A DNA stretch of 64,000 bases. Origin: Halobacteriovorax sp. DA5 (GTDB lineage: Bacteria; Bdellovibrionota; Bacteriovoracia; Bacteriovoracales; Bacteriovoracaceae). The notes beneath the pieces are model-generated. The model had not been told where the DNA came from, searched no databases, and saw only the letters and a program-made list of their open reading frames with translations. Location of the stretch: contig NZ_PPDJ01000009.1 in assembly GCF_002903145.1 (NCBI RefSeq), forward strand, positions 1 through 64,000, in the 5' to 3' direction. Positions within the stretch are counted from its first letter, which is position 1; every line of letters starts with the position of its first letter. Below are positions 36,375 to 45,136 of the stretch, one piece after another. The translations under genes and the position numbers were made by a program.

Positions 36375-36514
36375 GCAATAAAATTGCATCAAGAAATAAA
36401 AATTAAAACCGATAATGATATTAGGGACTTTTGAGGCATAAAATTTCAGGCCGCAATTGCACCTGAACGAAATATCAGCTAGTTGCAGGTGTTTCAATAT
36501 GCAAGGAGAAGTAT

Positions 36515-37141
36515 ATGTCTGAATTTAACAAAGAGAAATTAGACGATTATTTAGGAATTATTAGGAAGTACATGCAGGTTAGAGGGCCGATGACACAAAA
36601 AGATCTCGCTGAATCAACTGGTCTTGGTGTTTCTACTGTTTCTCGCTTTCTTTCGATGAAGACAACTGAGATTAATCCTCAAGTAGTCGCTAAAATTACG
36701 GCCGAATTGGATATTCCTCTTCATGAAATGATCGATTTTGTCGAAGAGCACTTTACGGATCACTTTATAAGATTAGTTAAATTCTATAAAGGTGATGAAA
36801 AGAAAGAGCAGCCTACACAACAACAAGCGCAACCTCAACAGAAACCAGCCGGTGGTGGATTTGAAGAGGCCCTCGTTGACACAATTAAAAGTGGAACAAC
36901 TGGCAATGCTCAAATCAATGCTAATCCAACAATGAAGATTGGTGGAAAAACGAGAACGATGCCATTTGTTACAGATACGAGTAATGAAGAATTGTTAAAA
37001 GAGCGTATGGCCCAATTAACACCAAGGCAAAAAGCTTACGTTGCTGATTTTTTAAGTCTTGATATCGACGCTAGAGATTTAATTGTCGATCTTGGAAATG
37101 ACTTATTTAGATATTTTAGACAAAGGGGAATGATTGCTTAA
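36515..37141 (+). CDS. XRE-type helix-turn-helix regulator
   Basis: The 208-aa protein has an N-terminal helix-turn-helix, MTQKDLAESTGLGVSTVSRF (about 25-44). A Gln/Pro-rich linker (about 92-110) and a C-terminal helical part of unknown type (LTPRQKAYVADFLSLD) follow. GGAG lies before the ATG. The stop overlaps the next start by one base, so it is expressed together with the VWA-like secreted protein. Its targets are unknown. Confidence 0.75.
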   Translation: MSEFNKEKLDDYLGIIRKYMQVRGPMTQKDLAESTGLGVSTVSRFLSMKTTEINPQVVAKITAELDIPLHEMIDFVEEHFTDHFIRLVKFYKGDEKKEQPTQQQAQPQQKPAGGGFEEALVDTIKSGTTGNAQINANPTMKIGGKTRTMPFVTDTSNEELLKERMAQLTPRQKAYVADFLSLDIDARDLIVDLGNDLFRYFRQRGMIA

Positions 37142-37911
37142 TGCATTTTAAAAAGACACTCCTTGCATTCATATTTTCATCTGCGGTAGTAGCACTTCCG
37201 CAAACGGTGGAATTTGTCTTTTTATCAGCGGCTCCTAAACAAACACTTTTAGAACAAATTCTATTCAAAAATATCTCACGTAAAATTGCCCAAAATGACG
37301 ATCACTGTATAGAGATGGGTGACGGATGCTTTGATCCGCAAACAGGTTACATGGTTGGTAAGTCAGGCAAAGACTATGTTGATCAAGAGTATGGCATACC
37401 TGATAAAGATGTTGCTGTCGAGAATACGATAGATTCCGATATGATTAGATGTACAGGTGCATATTTCGATATTTTCTGTGGAAAGGCCAAGAAAGTTGAA
37501 AAGAAGAAAGTACCTAAGTATGAGGTTTGGATTGATACAAGTGCGTCACTTCGTAATTCAGATTGGTCTAAATCTGGAGACACTTGTTACCGCAGAAGTT
37601 TTGTAAGCCGTTTAACTTATGGCTGTCCTGTCACAATCAAGGCTTTTGACTCATCAATTAGAGAAATTAAAAATGACCTCTATCTTTGCCAAACGAAAGG
37701 TGGCAATAACACACAAAAAATTATTCGTTGGGTAAAGAACTCAGATGCAAAGCATCTTTTTGTTCTGACTGATATTGATGAAGCCAAAGGAGAGTTAATG
37801 GACTTCCTTAGTAATATTGGTGCGACGATCCATGGTGTCGGAAGTAAGGGTTTTTATCCAGAAGATCTATTGAAATTGGCCGATACTTTAAAAGCATCTT
37901 GTCAAAAATAG
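37141..37911 (+). CDS. Secreted protein with VWA-like features, function unknown
   Basis: The 256-aa protein has a signal peptide (MHFKKTLLAFIFSSAVVA). Its central segment YEVWIDTSASLRNSDW carries a DxSxS-like metal-site pattern, and a later strand LFVLTDIDEA is compatible with a von Willebrand A fold. Six or more Cys residues suggest disulfides. It is translationally coupled to the upstream regulator (1-base overlap). The VWA assignment is tentative. Confidence 0.55.
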   Translation: MHFKKTLLAFIFSSAVVALPQTVEFVFLSAAPKQTLLEQILFKNISRKIAQNDDHCIEMGDGCFDPQTGYMVGKSGKDYVDQEYGIPDKDVAVENTIDSDMIRCTGAYFDIFCGKAKKVEKKKVPKYEVWIDTSASLRNSDWSKSGDTCYRRSFVSRLTYGCPVTIKAFDSSIREIKNDLYLCQTKGGNNTQKIIRWVKNSDAKHLFVLTDIDEAKGELMDFLSNIGATIHGVGSKGFYPEDLLKLADTLKASCQK

Positions 37912-37932
37912 TAGAAATCGCTACAAATAATC

Positions 37933-38958
37933 ATGTTTAAAAAACTTCTTAAATGGTCGAAAGATACTTATACAGAGCTTCCTTGGCGAAGAAATAGAAC
38001 TGTGTACAAGACACTTGTCTCTGAAATAATGTTGCAACAAACAACTGTAGGTACAGTTCAAAATCACTTTGATAGATTCCTATCAATTTATCCAGATATT
38101 GAAACACTTGCTTCTTCAACTGAGGAAGAAATTTGCGTTGCTTGGAAAGGTCTTGGTTACTATCGACGTGCTCGAAACCTTAGAAAAGCAGCAATTGATA
38201 TTGTCGAAAACTTTAATGGAAATATTCCAACAAAGTATGAAGAGTTAATCTCAATTACTGGAATAGGTGAATACACTGCAAATGCAATTTTGAGTATTGG
38301 ACAAAATAAAAGTGCTCTTTCAATTGATGCAAATATTGAAAGAGTTGTTAGCCGTATCTATGGATTAAAAGGTGCCAAAGGCCCTAAGCTTCAAAAGCTT
38401 ATTAAGCAAAAATTTGAAGCAGGCGAGTTTCCAGAAATTGCAAAGTGTAAGGGACGTGAAATCAACGAGGCCCTAATGGATCTTGGTCGAATCTATTGTC
38501 AGGCAAGAAGTGCAAATTGTGTTGGTTGTCCTGTACATAAAGATTGTGTTGCTGGTAATTCAAAAGATGCACTTGAATATCCTGAGATTCCTGTGAAGAA
38601 GATTGCTAAAACTTATGAGCTTGATTTACTAAGAATAATTGTCAAAGAAAATGACTCTATTCTTGGATATCGTAAGGCCGATGATGAGTGGCTTTCTGGT
38701 CAAATTGAATGTCCGACTTTTATTCTAAATAGTGAAGATAAGAAACTTAAGCAATATCCAGAGCTTGATTCAAAGTTATCCTATAAGAAGTTAAAGAAGT
38801 ATAAAACGGCCATTACAAAGTATAAGATTACTAATTATATTCTTGAAATTTCTCATGCCGAATTTAAGAAGAGTTATTCCGGATCATTTAGAAAGTATAA
38901 GCTAAATGAGAAGTTAAATATTTCGACGGCAACAACGAAGGCCCTTGCTAAGCTGTAA
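37933..38958 (+). CDS. mutY: A/G-specific adenine glycosylase
   Basis: The 341-aa protein removes adenine opposite 8-oxoguanine. It has TLVSEIMLQQTTVGTV with the catalytic Glu, the helix-hairpin-helix ISITGIGEYTANAIL, SIDANIERVVSRIYG with the conserved Asp, and a four-Cys 4Fe-4S loop CQARSANCVGCPVHKDC. A C-terminal NUDIX-like recognition domain follows from about 230. Length and motifs are typical. It overlaps the next gene by one base. Confidence 0.93.
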   Translation: MFKKLLKWSKDTYTELPWRRNRTVYKTLVSEIMLQQTTVGTVQNHFDRFLSIYPDIETLASSTEEEICVAWKGLGYYRRARNLRKAAIDIVENFNGNIPTKYEELISITGIGEYTANAILSIGQNKSALSIDANIERVVSRIYGLKGAKGPKLQKLIKQKFEAGEFPEIAKCKGREINEALMDLGRIYCQARSANCVGCPVHKDCVAGNSKDALEYPEIPVKKIAKTYELDLLRIIVKENDSILGYRKADDEWLSGQIECPTFILNSEDKKLKQYPELDSKLSYKKLKKYKTAITKYKITNYILEISHAEFKKSYSGSFRKYKLNEKLNISTATTKALAKL

Positions 38959-39386
38959 TGAAAGTAAATTGTTTCACGGCCATTAAAGTAATTCTTCTTG
39001 CGGATGGAATAAAGATTCCATATGAACGAGTTTATGAGTTCTTTGATTCTGTTGAAGACAAGTCTTTTGTAAAACATCGCCTAAGTGAACTAGCTGTTGG
39101 TGACTTAATTCTTTGGCGAAAGAATACCATTCCATTTAGTGGTGATACTGGTCACATTGCAATTATTAGAGAAATTCTAACTGATGGTTGGATCAGAGTT
39201 TATGATTATTCAAAACAGCCTCATTCAAATGAAGTGTGTACTCGACCTGGACTTGGAGAAGGGGAGATGAAGTTAATTTTAGACGATGATGAAATTCTTG
39301 GATTTATTTGGTCAAAAGAAATTAAGAAGACCAAGATGACAAAAGTCTTGGGGATTTCTCCCCAAGACCTTAAAAAATTATTCTAA
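38958..39386 (+). CDS. Small NlpC/P60- or CHAP-like protein
   Basis: The 142-aa protein begins MKVNCFTAIKVILL with a Cys at residue 5, and has SELAVGDLILWRKN followed by DTGHIAIIREIL. The Cys, the GDLILW strand and the GHIAI His are the pattern of papain-like NlpC/P60 or CHAP amidases that cut peptidoglycan peptides or amide bonds. There is no signal peptide, so the place of action is unclear. It overlaps mutY by one base and the convergent oligopeptidase by 9 bases. An intrinsic hairpin lies inside its 3' end. Confidence 0.6.
   Translation: MKVNCFTAIKVILLADGIKIPYERVYEFFDSVEDKSFVKHRLSELAVGDLILWRKNTIPFSGDTGHIAIIREILTDGWIRVYDYSKQPHSNEVCTRPGLGEGEMKLILDDDEILGFIWSKEIKKTKMTKVLGISPQDLKKLF
39345..39368 (-). 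terminator. Hairpin downstream of oligopeptidase B
   Basis: A 9-bp perfect stem (39345-39353 with 39360-39368), 10 bases past the minus-strand stop, is followed on that strand by TTTT. It lies inside the coding end of the 38958 gene. Confidence 0.5.
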
Positions 39387-41396
39387 TTCTTTAATAAAGA
39401 AAGTGTAAATATCAGCAACTTCTTTGAAAGATTCAAACCTACCTGAAGCTCCTGCGTGACCTGCATCCATATTTGTCCAAAGAAGTTTTACACGAGAATC
39501 TGTCGCATAATCACGAAGTTTATAAGTCCACTTCATTGGTTCCCAATAAGTAACGCGAGGGTCATTTAGGCCAGCAATTGCAAGTACTGCTGGGTAGTCT
39601 CTATTTTGTACATTTGAATACGGACAATATGACTTGATATAATCAAAGTATTCCTTATCATTTGGATTTCCCCACTCTTCATACTCAAGCTGAGTTAGGG
39701 GAAGACTATCATCAAGCATTGTGTTTAGAACGTCGACAAATGGAACATCTGCGCAAGCTGCACCAATGAGGTTTTCTGTGTCGAGGTTGATCGTTGCACC
39801 TACAAGCATACCACCAGCGCTTCCCCCCATAATTCCGATTTTACCTTTTGCAGTATATCCCTCGTTAATCAGATACTTTACACAAGAGTAAAAATCTTTA
39901 AATGTGTTTTGCTTCTTTAGAAATTTTCCATTCTCATACCATGCACGTCCCATTGTCGAGCTTCCACGAATATGCCCAATAGCGTAAACGAAGCCACGAT
40001 CAAGGAGTGAGATATTATTGCGGTTAAACCATGGATGAATTGAAATTGAATATGATCCATATCCGTAAAGAAGACACTTGTTAGGATCACCAATCTTAGT
40101 TGTCTTTGCTCTAATGATTGTCATTGGAACGAGGACTCCATCGTGAGAAGGGATAAATTTTCTCTCGACAACATAATTTTCATGATCAAAGCCAGGAACT
40201 TTAACTTGATGAATATGCGTTGATTCACCTGTTTCTACATTGTAGTCAAAAGTGGTACTCGGAGTCGTTGGTGAGCTGTAGTTGTAACGATATACATTTG
40301 TATCAAAATTTGCGTTATTACCACCGCCTGCATGATAAGCATCTTCTGGAAAAGTAATCTCTTTTCTCTCGCTACCATTGATAACAAGAAAGTGATTTAG
40401 TCCTTTTTCACGAAAGCTTACAACTTTAAAATCCTTGAATACATTAATATTTGTAAGATATCTCTCAGGACTTCCTTCAACTTCTACAGAAGCAGTCGCG
40501 TAATCAGGGTTTGTAATTGGAGTTCTTAGAACTGAGAAGTTTTCGCTAAACTTATTTGTTAGAACTAAGAAATCGTTCCCATCTGCTTCAACTGTATATT
40601 CAATCTTGTCTTCTTTAGGGAAGATTTCAATAGGGTTTAGATCACTCGCATCAGCTTTCAAATATGAGATTGAATTATTTGAAGATCCACCCGCATTGAT
40701 TAGTAAGAACCTGTGATCCATTGTTTCTTCAACAGTAAGGAAGTATTCACCAGACTCTTCAGTATAAATAACTTTATCAAATGAATTATTTATATCAGTA
40801 ACGTGAACTTTAAATGGACGCATATTCTCATCCATTTCAATATAGGCGTAGTGCTTTGAATCGTTAAACCACACAGGGCCGCTGTTAATTTTCTTAGGAC
40901 CTTCTTTAATGATTTCATTTGTTGATAAGTCTTTAATATATAGATCGTATAACTCATCACCATTGTCATCAATCGTGTAGATTAAGTAGCGATGGCATGG
41001 AGAAATTTCAAATGCACCAACATCAAGGAAGTCACGTCCCTTAGCTAATTCATTTTCATCGAGACAGACTTGTCTTTCATCTGTGCCAATGTGGCGACGA
41101 AAGTGAATTGGGTAATCTTTCCCTTCTTCATATCTTTCAAAATACTCGTACTCATCATGAGGATATGGACATGTTTCATATGTTTGAAGTTCACGAGATT
41201 TTAATTCTTCAAAAATTGTATTTTTTAGTTCTTCAGAATCACTTAGGTAATTTTTAAAGAGTTCATTTTCTTCATTGAGAAATTTCATAACGTCACTATC
41301 TTCTTCGCGATTTCTCATCCAGAAGTAGTCGTCAGTTAAAACCTGATCGTGAATTTTTGTTTCGTGTGGGATTTTTTTGGGTTGAGGATAATTCAT
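39378..41396 (-). CDS. ptrB: Oligopeptidase B (prolyl oligopeptidase family)
   Basis: The 672-aa serine peptidase has an N-terminal beta-propeller (DDYFWMRNREEDSDVMKFLN, EISPCHRYLIYTIDDNGDE) and a C-terminal alpha/beta hydrolase. The nucleophile is Ser in GIMGGSAGGMLVGA (about 527), Asp is in GLNDPRVTYWEP and His in NMDAGHAGASGRF. Oligopeptidase B cleaves short peptides after Arg or Lys. There is no signal peptide, so it is cytoplasmic, fitting final digestion of imported peptides. It lies downstream of rnpB on the same strand, separated by a terminator. Confidence 0.92.
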   Translation of the reverse strand: MNYPQPKKIPHETKIHDQVLTDDYFWMRNREEDSDVMKFLNEENELFKNYLSDSEELKNTIFEELKSRELQTYETCPYPHDEYEYFERYEEGKDYPIHFRRHIGTDERQVCLDENELAKGRDFLDVGAFEISPCHRYLIYTIDDNGDELYDLYIKDLSTNEIIKEGPKKINSGPVWFNDSKHYAYIEMDENMRPFKVHVTDINNSFDKVIYTEESGEYFLTVEETMDHRFLLINAGGSSNNSISYLKADASDLNPIEIFPKEDKIEYTVEADGNDFLVLTNKFSENFSVLRTPITNPDYATASVEVEGSPERYLTNINVFKDFKVVSFREKGLNHFLVINGSERKEITFPEDAYHAGGGNNANFDTNVYRYNYSSPTTPSTTFDYNVETGESTHIHQVKVPGFDHENYVVERKFIPSHDGVLVPMTIIRAKTTKIGDPNKCLLYGYGSYSISIHPWFNRNNISLLDRGFVYAIGHIRGSSTMGRAWYENGKFLKKQNTFKDFYSCVKYLINEGYTAKGKIGIMGGSAGGMLVGATINLDTENLIGAACADVPFVDVLNTMLDDSLPLTQLEYEEWGNPNDKEYFDYIKSYCPYSNVQNRDYPAVLAIAGLNDPRVTYWEPMKWTYKLRDYATDSRVKLLWTNMDAGHAGASGRFESFKEVADIYTFFIKELE

Positions 41397-41424
41397 TCTG
41401 CCTCCGTGTTTGAAATGTAAGGAA

Positions 41425-41454
41425 GGGAGTGGATTGCGCTAGCAATACACTCCC
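41425..41454 (-). terminator. Terminator of rnpB
   Basis: GGGAGTG/CACTCCC plus an inner 5-bp stem form a hairpin just after the 3' end of rnpB on the minus strand. The T tract is short. Confidence 0.6.
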
Positions 41455-41465
41455 ATAAAGAGTCA

Positions 41466-41815
41466 AGGTATAAGCCGGGTCCTGTATTGGACTATCATTC
41501 GTCTAGGCCAGTAGTTACCCACTGGCTCGAGCGCTTAACCCGTCAACAAGGGCTGGCTACCCCATGAGTCGACCTATTCAAGCTTGCACCGCCTAGAGTT
41601 TACCTGTTTTCACTACAGCAGGTGAGACGAATCTCGTCACTGATTGGCCGGCCGAAGCTACCCCAATCGAGTTCAAACCCCTGTACTTCCTTTCTGTTGC
41701 ACTTGTCCTAGTCTCACGACCGACGGGCGTTACCCGCTAAGCTGCCATATGGTGCCCGGACTTTCCTCCCGTCTATTACACCGAAGTATAATAAACCAGC
41801 GATAGTCTCCTTAAC
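41466..41815 (-). ncRNA. rnpB: RNase P RNA, bacterial type A
   Basis: On the minus strand the P4 5' region GGGAGGAAAGTCCGGGCACC, the GGTAAACTC segment, GGGGTTTGAACTCG and the 3' end GACCCGGCTTATAC are all readable. These are the conserved blocks of type A RNase P RNA, the ribozyme that trims tRNA 5' leaders. Length of about 350 nt is normal. Ends are approximate by a few bases. It has its own promoter and terminator. Confidence 0.95.
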
Positions 41816-41825
41816 TCTTTGCGAA

Positions 41826-41854
41826 TTTATGCCCTATGTCACATCAAATGTCAA
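41826..41854 (-). promoter_or_regulatory. Promoter of rnpB
   Basis: TTGACA (41854-41849), a 17-base spacer and CATAAA (41831-41826) lie 11 bases before the 5' end of rnpB. Confidence 0.75.
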
Positions 41855-41952
41855 AGTCTTGTTACACCTCTGGTCATGGACTAAGGGAGTATGGTAAAAC
41901 TTTTTTTAATTATATTCGTATAAGTTATATAGCCAATCGCCTTGGAGAATTG

Positions 41953-43341
41953 ATGAAATATATTTTATTGGCTCTTGTGTCATTTTCAGCAAGTGCAAAT
42001 CTAAAAAATTATGTACGTGAATATTTAAAAGATTCAACAGAAGTAAAAGAAGCTAGCTATAACTTTGAACTCTCAAAACTTACTCTAGAACTTGAGTCTG
42101 GTGATAAGAGGCCATGGACTTTAGGTGTTCTTGCTCAACATGATGATGTTGGACTGATATCAAACCCGAATAATCCGAATCTTGTTAACACATACAAAGC
42201 ATTCAACTCTGGAGTTGAACTATCGAAAGAAAATGTTTGGGGTGGAAAGTTTTCTATTACTGGATCTTATATTGATTTTAGTGGTGGGACTGAATATGAA
42301 GGTTATAACCAAGAAGTTTCATATACTCAGGATCTAGGAAAGAACTTCTTTGGACGTAATGACGATGCTGATATCAAAATTGCCGAAAAAAATGTTTATT
42401 CTTCTAAGTATGCATTCGATGCCGAAGTTTCTCAAAATGTTCTTGGCTTAATTGAAACATATTATGACTATAAGAAAACAAAGACTTTAATTCAGCTTAA
42501 AGATGAAGCGATGAAACGTGCTGAAAAGAGACTTAAGTTTGTTCAAAAGCAAGTTAGAGATGGACTTAAGGAAAGAGTAGATCTTTATTCTGCACAAGCT
42601 TCTGTGAACTCTGTTGGAGAGGAACATGCAGAGCTTGAGTCACAACTTGAAACTTACAAGAAGTCATTAGAAAGTAAACTAGAGAGGGCCCATTCATTTA
42701 GAGATATAGATTTATATAAAATCGAAAAAATCAAAATGGAGCCAATTACTGATGGAGAGATTGATTCTAACCTGACAATTCAAGCATTGAATAAGAAGCT
42801 AGAGGCTTTGGAAAGTGCAATTGAAAAGTACGATAACTCAGTATTTCCAACAATCGAGCTTAGTGGTGCATATAAGACAAATAGTTATACTGTAGCAGGT
42901 AGTGGGAATGTATTTAGTGATGGTACATTTGGTTCTGATAATGACGCTACCGAAGTTGGTCTACAGATTGTGATCCCACTTGGTATGACTGTTGAAAAGA
43001 ATAATTTAAAAGAAGCGAAAATTAATAAGCTAAATACAGAGTATCAACATAGACTAGCTAAAATTCGAACAAAGAATCAGCTAGAAGCTCTTAAAAATAC
43101 GATTCGTCTTATTGATAAGACAATTGATTTAGTTCTAAAGAGACACAAGTTAGCGACTCTATCAGTTAAGGAGTATAATAAGCTCTATTCAAGAGGGCGT
43201 GCTGACTTTGATAATGTCATCTCAGCTGAAGAAAGACTTATTAGTACAGAGAATAAATTTGTTGAGTATATCAGCCGTCGCCAAAAGTTATATTTTAGCT
43301 TACTTGATATCTATGGAAAGCTTGGTAATTACTTTCAATAA
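41953..43341 (+). CDS. TolC-family outer-membrane efflux protein
   Basis: The 462-aa protein has a signal peptide (MKYILLALVSFSASA) and two repeats of long coiled helices (YYDYKKTKTLIQLKDEAMKR; NTIRLIDKTIDLVLKRHKLA) alternating with beta segments, the TolC fold. It would form the outer-membrane duct of an efflux or secretion system; the inner-membrane parts are not nearby. I start it at the ATG at 41953 with TTGGAGA upstream. The in-frame ATG at 41836 overlaps the rnpB promoter and has no signal peptide. Confidence 0.82.
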   Translation: MKYILLALVSFSASANLKNYVREYLKDSTEVKEASYNFELSKLTLELESGDKRPWTLGVLAQHDDVGLISNPNNPNLVNTYKAFNSGVELSKENVWGGKFSITGSYIDFSGGTEYEGYNQEVSYTQDLGKNFFGRNDDADIKIAEKNVYSSKYAFDAEVSQNVLGLIETYYDYKKTKTLIQLKDEAMKRAEKRLKFVQKQVRDGLKERVDLYSAQASVNSVGEEHAELESQLETYKKSLESKLERAHSFRDIDLYKIEKIKMEPITDGEIDSNLTIQALNKKLEALESAIEKYDNSVFPTIELSGAYKTNSYTVAGSGNVFSDGTFGSDNDATEVGLQIVIPLGMTVEKNNLKEAKINKLNTEYQHRLAKIRTKNQLEALKNTIRLIDKTIDLVLKRHKLATLSVKEYNKLYSRGRADFDNVISAEERLISTENKFVEYISRRQKLYFSLLDIYGKLGNYFQ

Positions 43342-43345
43342 AAAA

Positions 43346-44059
43346 TTATAATGTTCGCAGGGTGCTAGGGAGAATCAATCTTCCACACCCTCGGCATAGA
43401 ATTAAATCTTTTCCACTATTAAACTCACTACATTCACCTGCAGAATAAGTTAAACGACAACTTCCACAGCTATTTCCCTGAAGAAATGTCGCAGCACTAC
43501 GATGATTTTTAACTTTTGCTTTAAGGTATAGGTCTTTTGCACGAGTACCTACCTCGGCTAGGAGGCCATCGATTTGTTTATTGAGATCATTTACTTTAGA
43601 GTCATTTCTTAATTTTATTTGTGTAACTTCTTCGTTAATTTCTGAAATGGTCTCGTTAACACCTTTAATAAACTCTTGTGTATTAGAAATTTCAGTTTCA
43701 ATTTCCTCAATTTTCTCAAGTAGCTCTAAAATAGTATCTTGCTTTTGATTTGAATCTTCTTCTAGGGAAGATATAGTTTTTTGGATGGCCTCTTCTTGTT
43801 GAGAGCTAGTAACAGAACTTAAATTCTGTTTTGCCTGATCTAGCTTCTTGTCTGTATCAAAGAGTTCTTTCTCAAGAGAACTTAAACTTGCTTTTGTTTC
43901 AGTAAGTTGCACACTAAGTTGATCATTTAACTCTGTTTTGTTGTCTAGTTGTTTATTTAAAAAATCAATTCTTTTCAACTCTTCGTCTGTCGCGGACTCT
44001 AGGCCCTCAATGACTTTTTCTAAATCCATGACATCTTTTAGATATTTTAAGTTTTCCAT
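43346..44059 (-). CDS. Coiled-coil protein with C4 zinc ribbon (CdsZ/DUF164 type)
   Basis: The 237-aa protein is a long Glu/Lys/Gln-rich coiled coil (about 10-185) followed by a C-terminal zinc ribbon with CGSC and LCRGCGRLI plus an intervening Cys. This is the layout of the C4-type zinc-ribbon family (CdsZ, formerly DUF164) found widely in bacteria; its role is poorly known. It is convergent with the TolC-family gene, 4 bases apart. Confidence 0.82.
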   Translation of the reverse strand: MENLKYLKDVMDLEKVIEGLESATDEELKRIDFLNKQLDNKTELNDQLSVQLTETKASLSSLEKELFDTDKKLDQAKQNLSSVTSSQQEEAIQKTISSLEEDSNQKQDTILELLEKIEEIETEISNTQEFIKGVNETISEINEEVTQIKLRNDSKVNDLNKQIDGLLAEVGTRAKDLYLKAKVKNHRSAATFLQGNSCGSCRLTYSAGECSEFNSGKDLILCRGCGRLILPSTLRTL

Positions 44060-44142
44060 TTGTAATTAATAACATATTTACCTAGCAGTCGCGATTGGAA
44101 TATTTGTTTATTTGAGGCGATAATAGGGAAACAGGAGTTGTA

Positions 44143-45135
44143 ATGCGCGGAAGTATATTCGGAAAAATGTTTTCTATGACCACGTTTGGTGAGTCACATG
44201 GCCCGGCCCTTGGAGTCGTTTTAGATGGTGTTCCAAGTGGACTTGATTTTAATTTAGAAGATCTACAAAAAATGTTAGATAAGAGGGCACCAGGACGCTC
44301 AAAGGGTGTGACTGCAAGAAAAGAGCCTGATCAAGCGGAAGTTCTTTCTGGAGTGTTTGAGGGAAAAACTTTAGGGACTCCAATCGCCGTTATTATTCGC
44401 AATACAAATCAAAGAAGTAAAGATTACGAAAAACTAAAGGATAACTACCGCCCAGGTCATGCTGATCGTACTTACGATTTAAAGTATGGTATTCGCGATC
44501 ACCGCGGTGGAGGACGTAGTAGTGGACGCGAAACTGTTGCCCGTGTTGTTGCAGGGTATTTTGCAAGTCTAGTTCTACCACAGGTTAAGGTTAATACTTT
44601 TATTTCCAAGTTAGGCCCTTTTGAATGTGAAAATATAATTAAGAGTTTTCCACAGAATCTTGGAACATATAACTTTGGTGATCCATCGAAAGATGCTGAA
44701 ATTGAAAAGTACTTAATAGATTTAAAGGCGAAAGGAGACTCAATTGGTGGTCGAATTTCAGTAAATATTGAAAATTGTCCAGTTGGTCTAGGTGAGCCAG
44801 CTTTTGATAAATTAAAAGCTGATCTTGCAAAAGCTGTTCTTTCAATTGGAGCTTGTGTCGCATTCTCTTTTGGTGCAGGTTCTAAGATGGCCGATATGAG
44901 TGGACAAGAAGTAAGCTCTAATAGTGCTAACTTTGGTGGAATCGAGGGCGGAATTAGTAATGGTGAAATGATCAATCTTGATTTAACTTTCAAGCCAACA
45001 TCGACTGTTGGAGCAAATGCTAAAGAGGGACGTCATGATCCTTGTATTCTACCAAGAGCTGTTGTTGTCGTAGAGTCAATGGTTAGGGTAGTATTGGCCG
45101 ATCATTTTCTAAGACAGAAGGCGTACGAGGTATAA
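44143..45135 (+). CDS. aroC: Chorismate synthase
   Basis: The 330-aa protein has FGESHGPALGVVLDGVPSGL, APGRSKGVTARKEPD, YRPGHADRTYDLKYGIRDHR, GGGRSSGRETVARVVAG and HDPCILPRAVVVVESM. It makes chorismate from EPSP with reduced FMN. The ribosome site CAGGAG is good. The fused aroB-aroA gene starts 1 base after the stop, so three shikimate-pathway activities are made from one operon. Confidence 0.96.
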   Translation: MRGSIFGKMFSMTTFGESHGPALGVVLDGVPSGLDFNLEDLQKMLDKRAPGRSKGVTARKEPDQAEVLSGVFEGKTLGTPIAVIIRNTNQRSKDYEKLKDNYRPGHADRTYDLKYGIRDHRGGGRSSGRETVARVVAGYFASLVLPQVKVNTFISKLGPFECENIIKSFPQNLGTYNFGDPSKDAEIEKYLIDLKAKGDSIGGRISVNIENCPVGLGEPAFDKLKADLAKAVLSIGACVAFSFGAGSKMADMSGQEVSSNSANFGGIEGGISNGEMINLDLTFKPTSTVGANAKEGRHDPCILPRAVVVVESMVRVVLADHFLRQKAYEV

Positions 45136-45136
45136 T

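Noticed and set aside
36294..36497. 68-residue N-terminal extension of the pentapeptide-repeat protein
   Set aside because: A good minus-strand promoter lies inside it, and a G-rich ribosome site precedes the internal ATG at 36293.
41836..41952. 39-residue N-terminal extension of the TolC-family protein
   Set aside because: It overlaps the rnpB promoter, has no ribosome site and would bury the signal peptide; the ATG at 41953 fits better.
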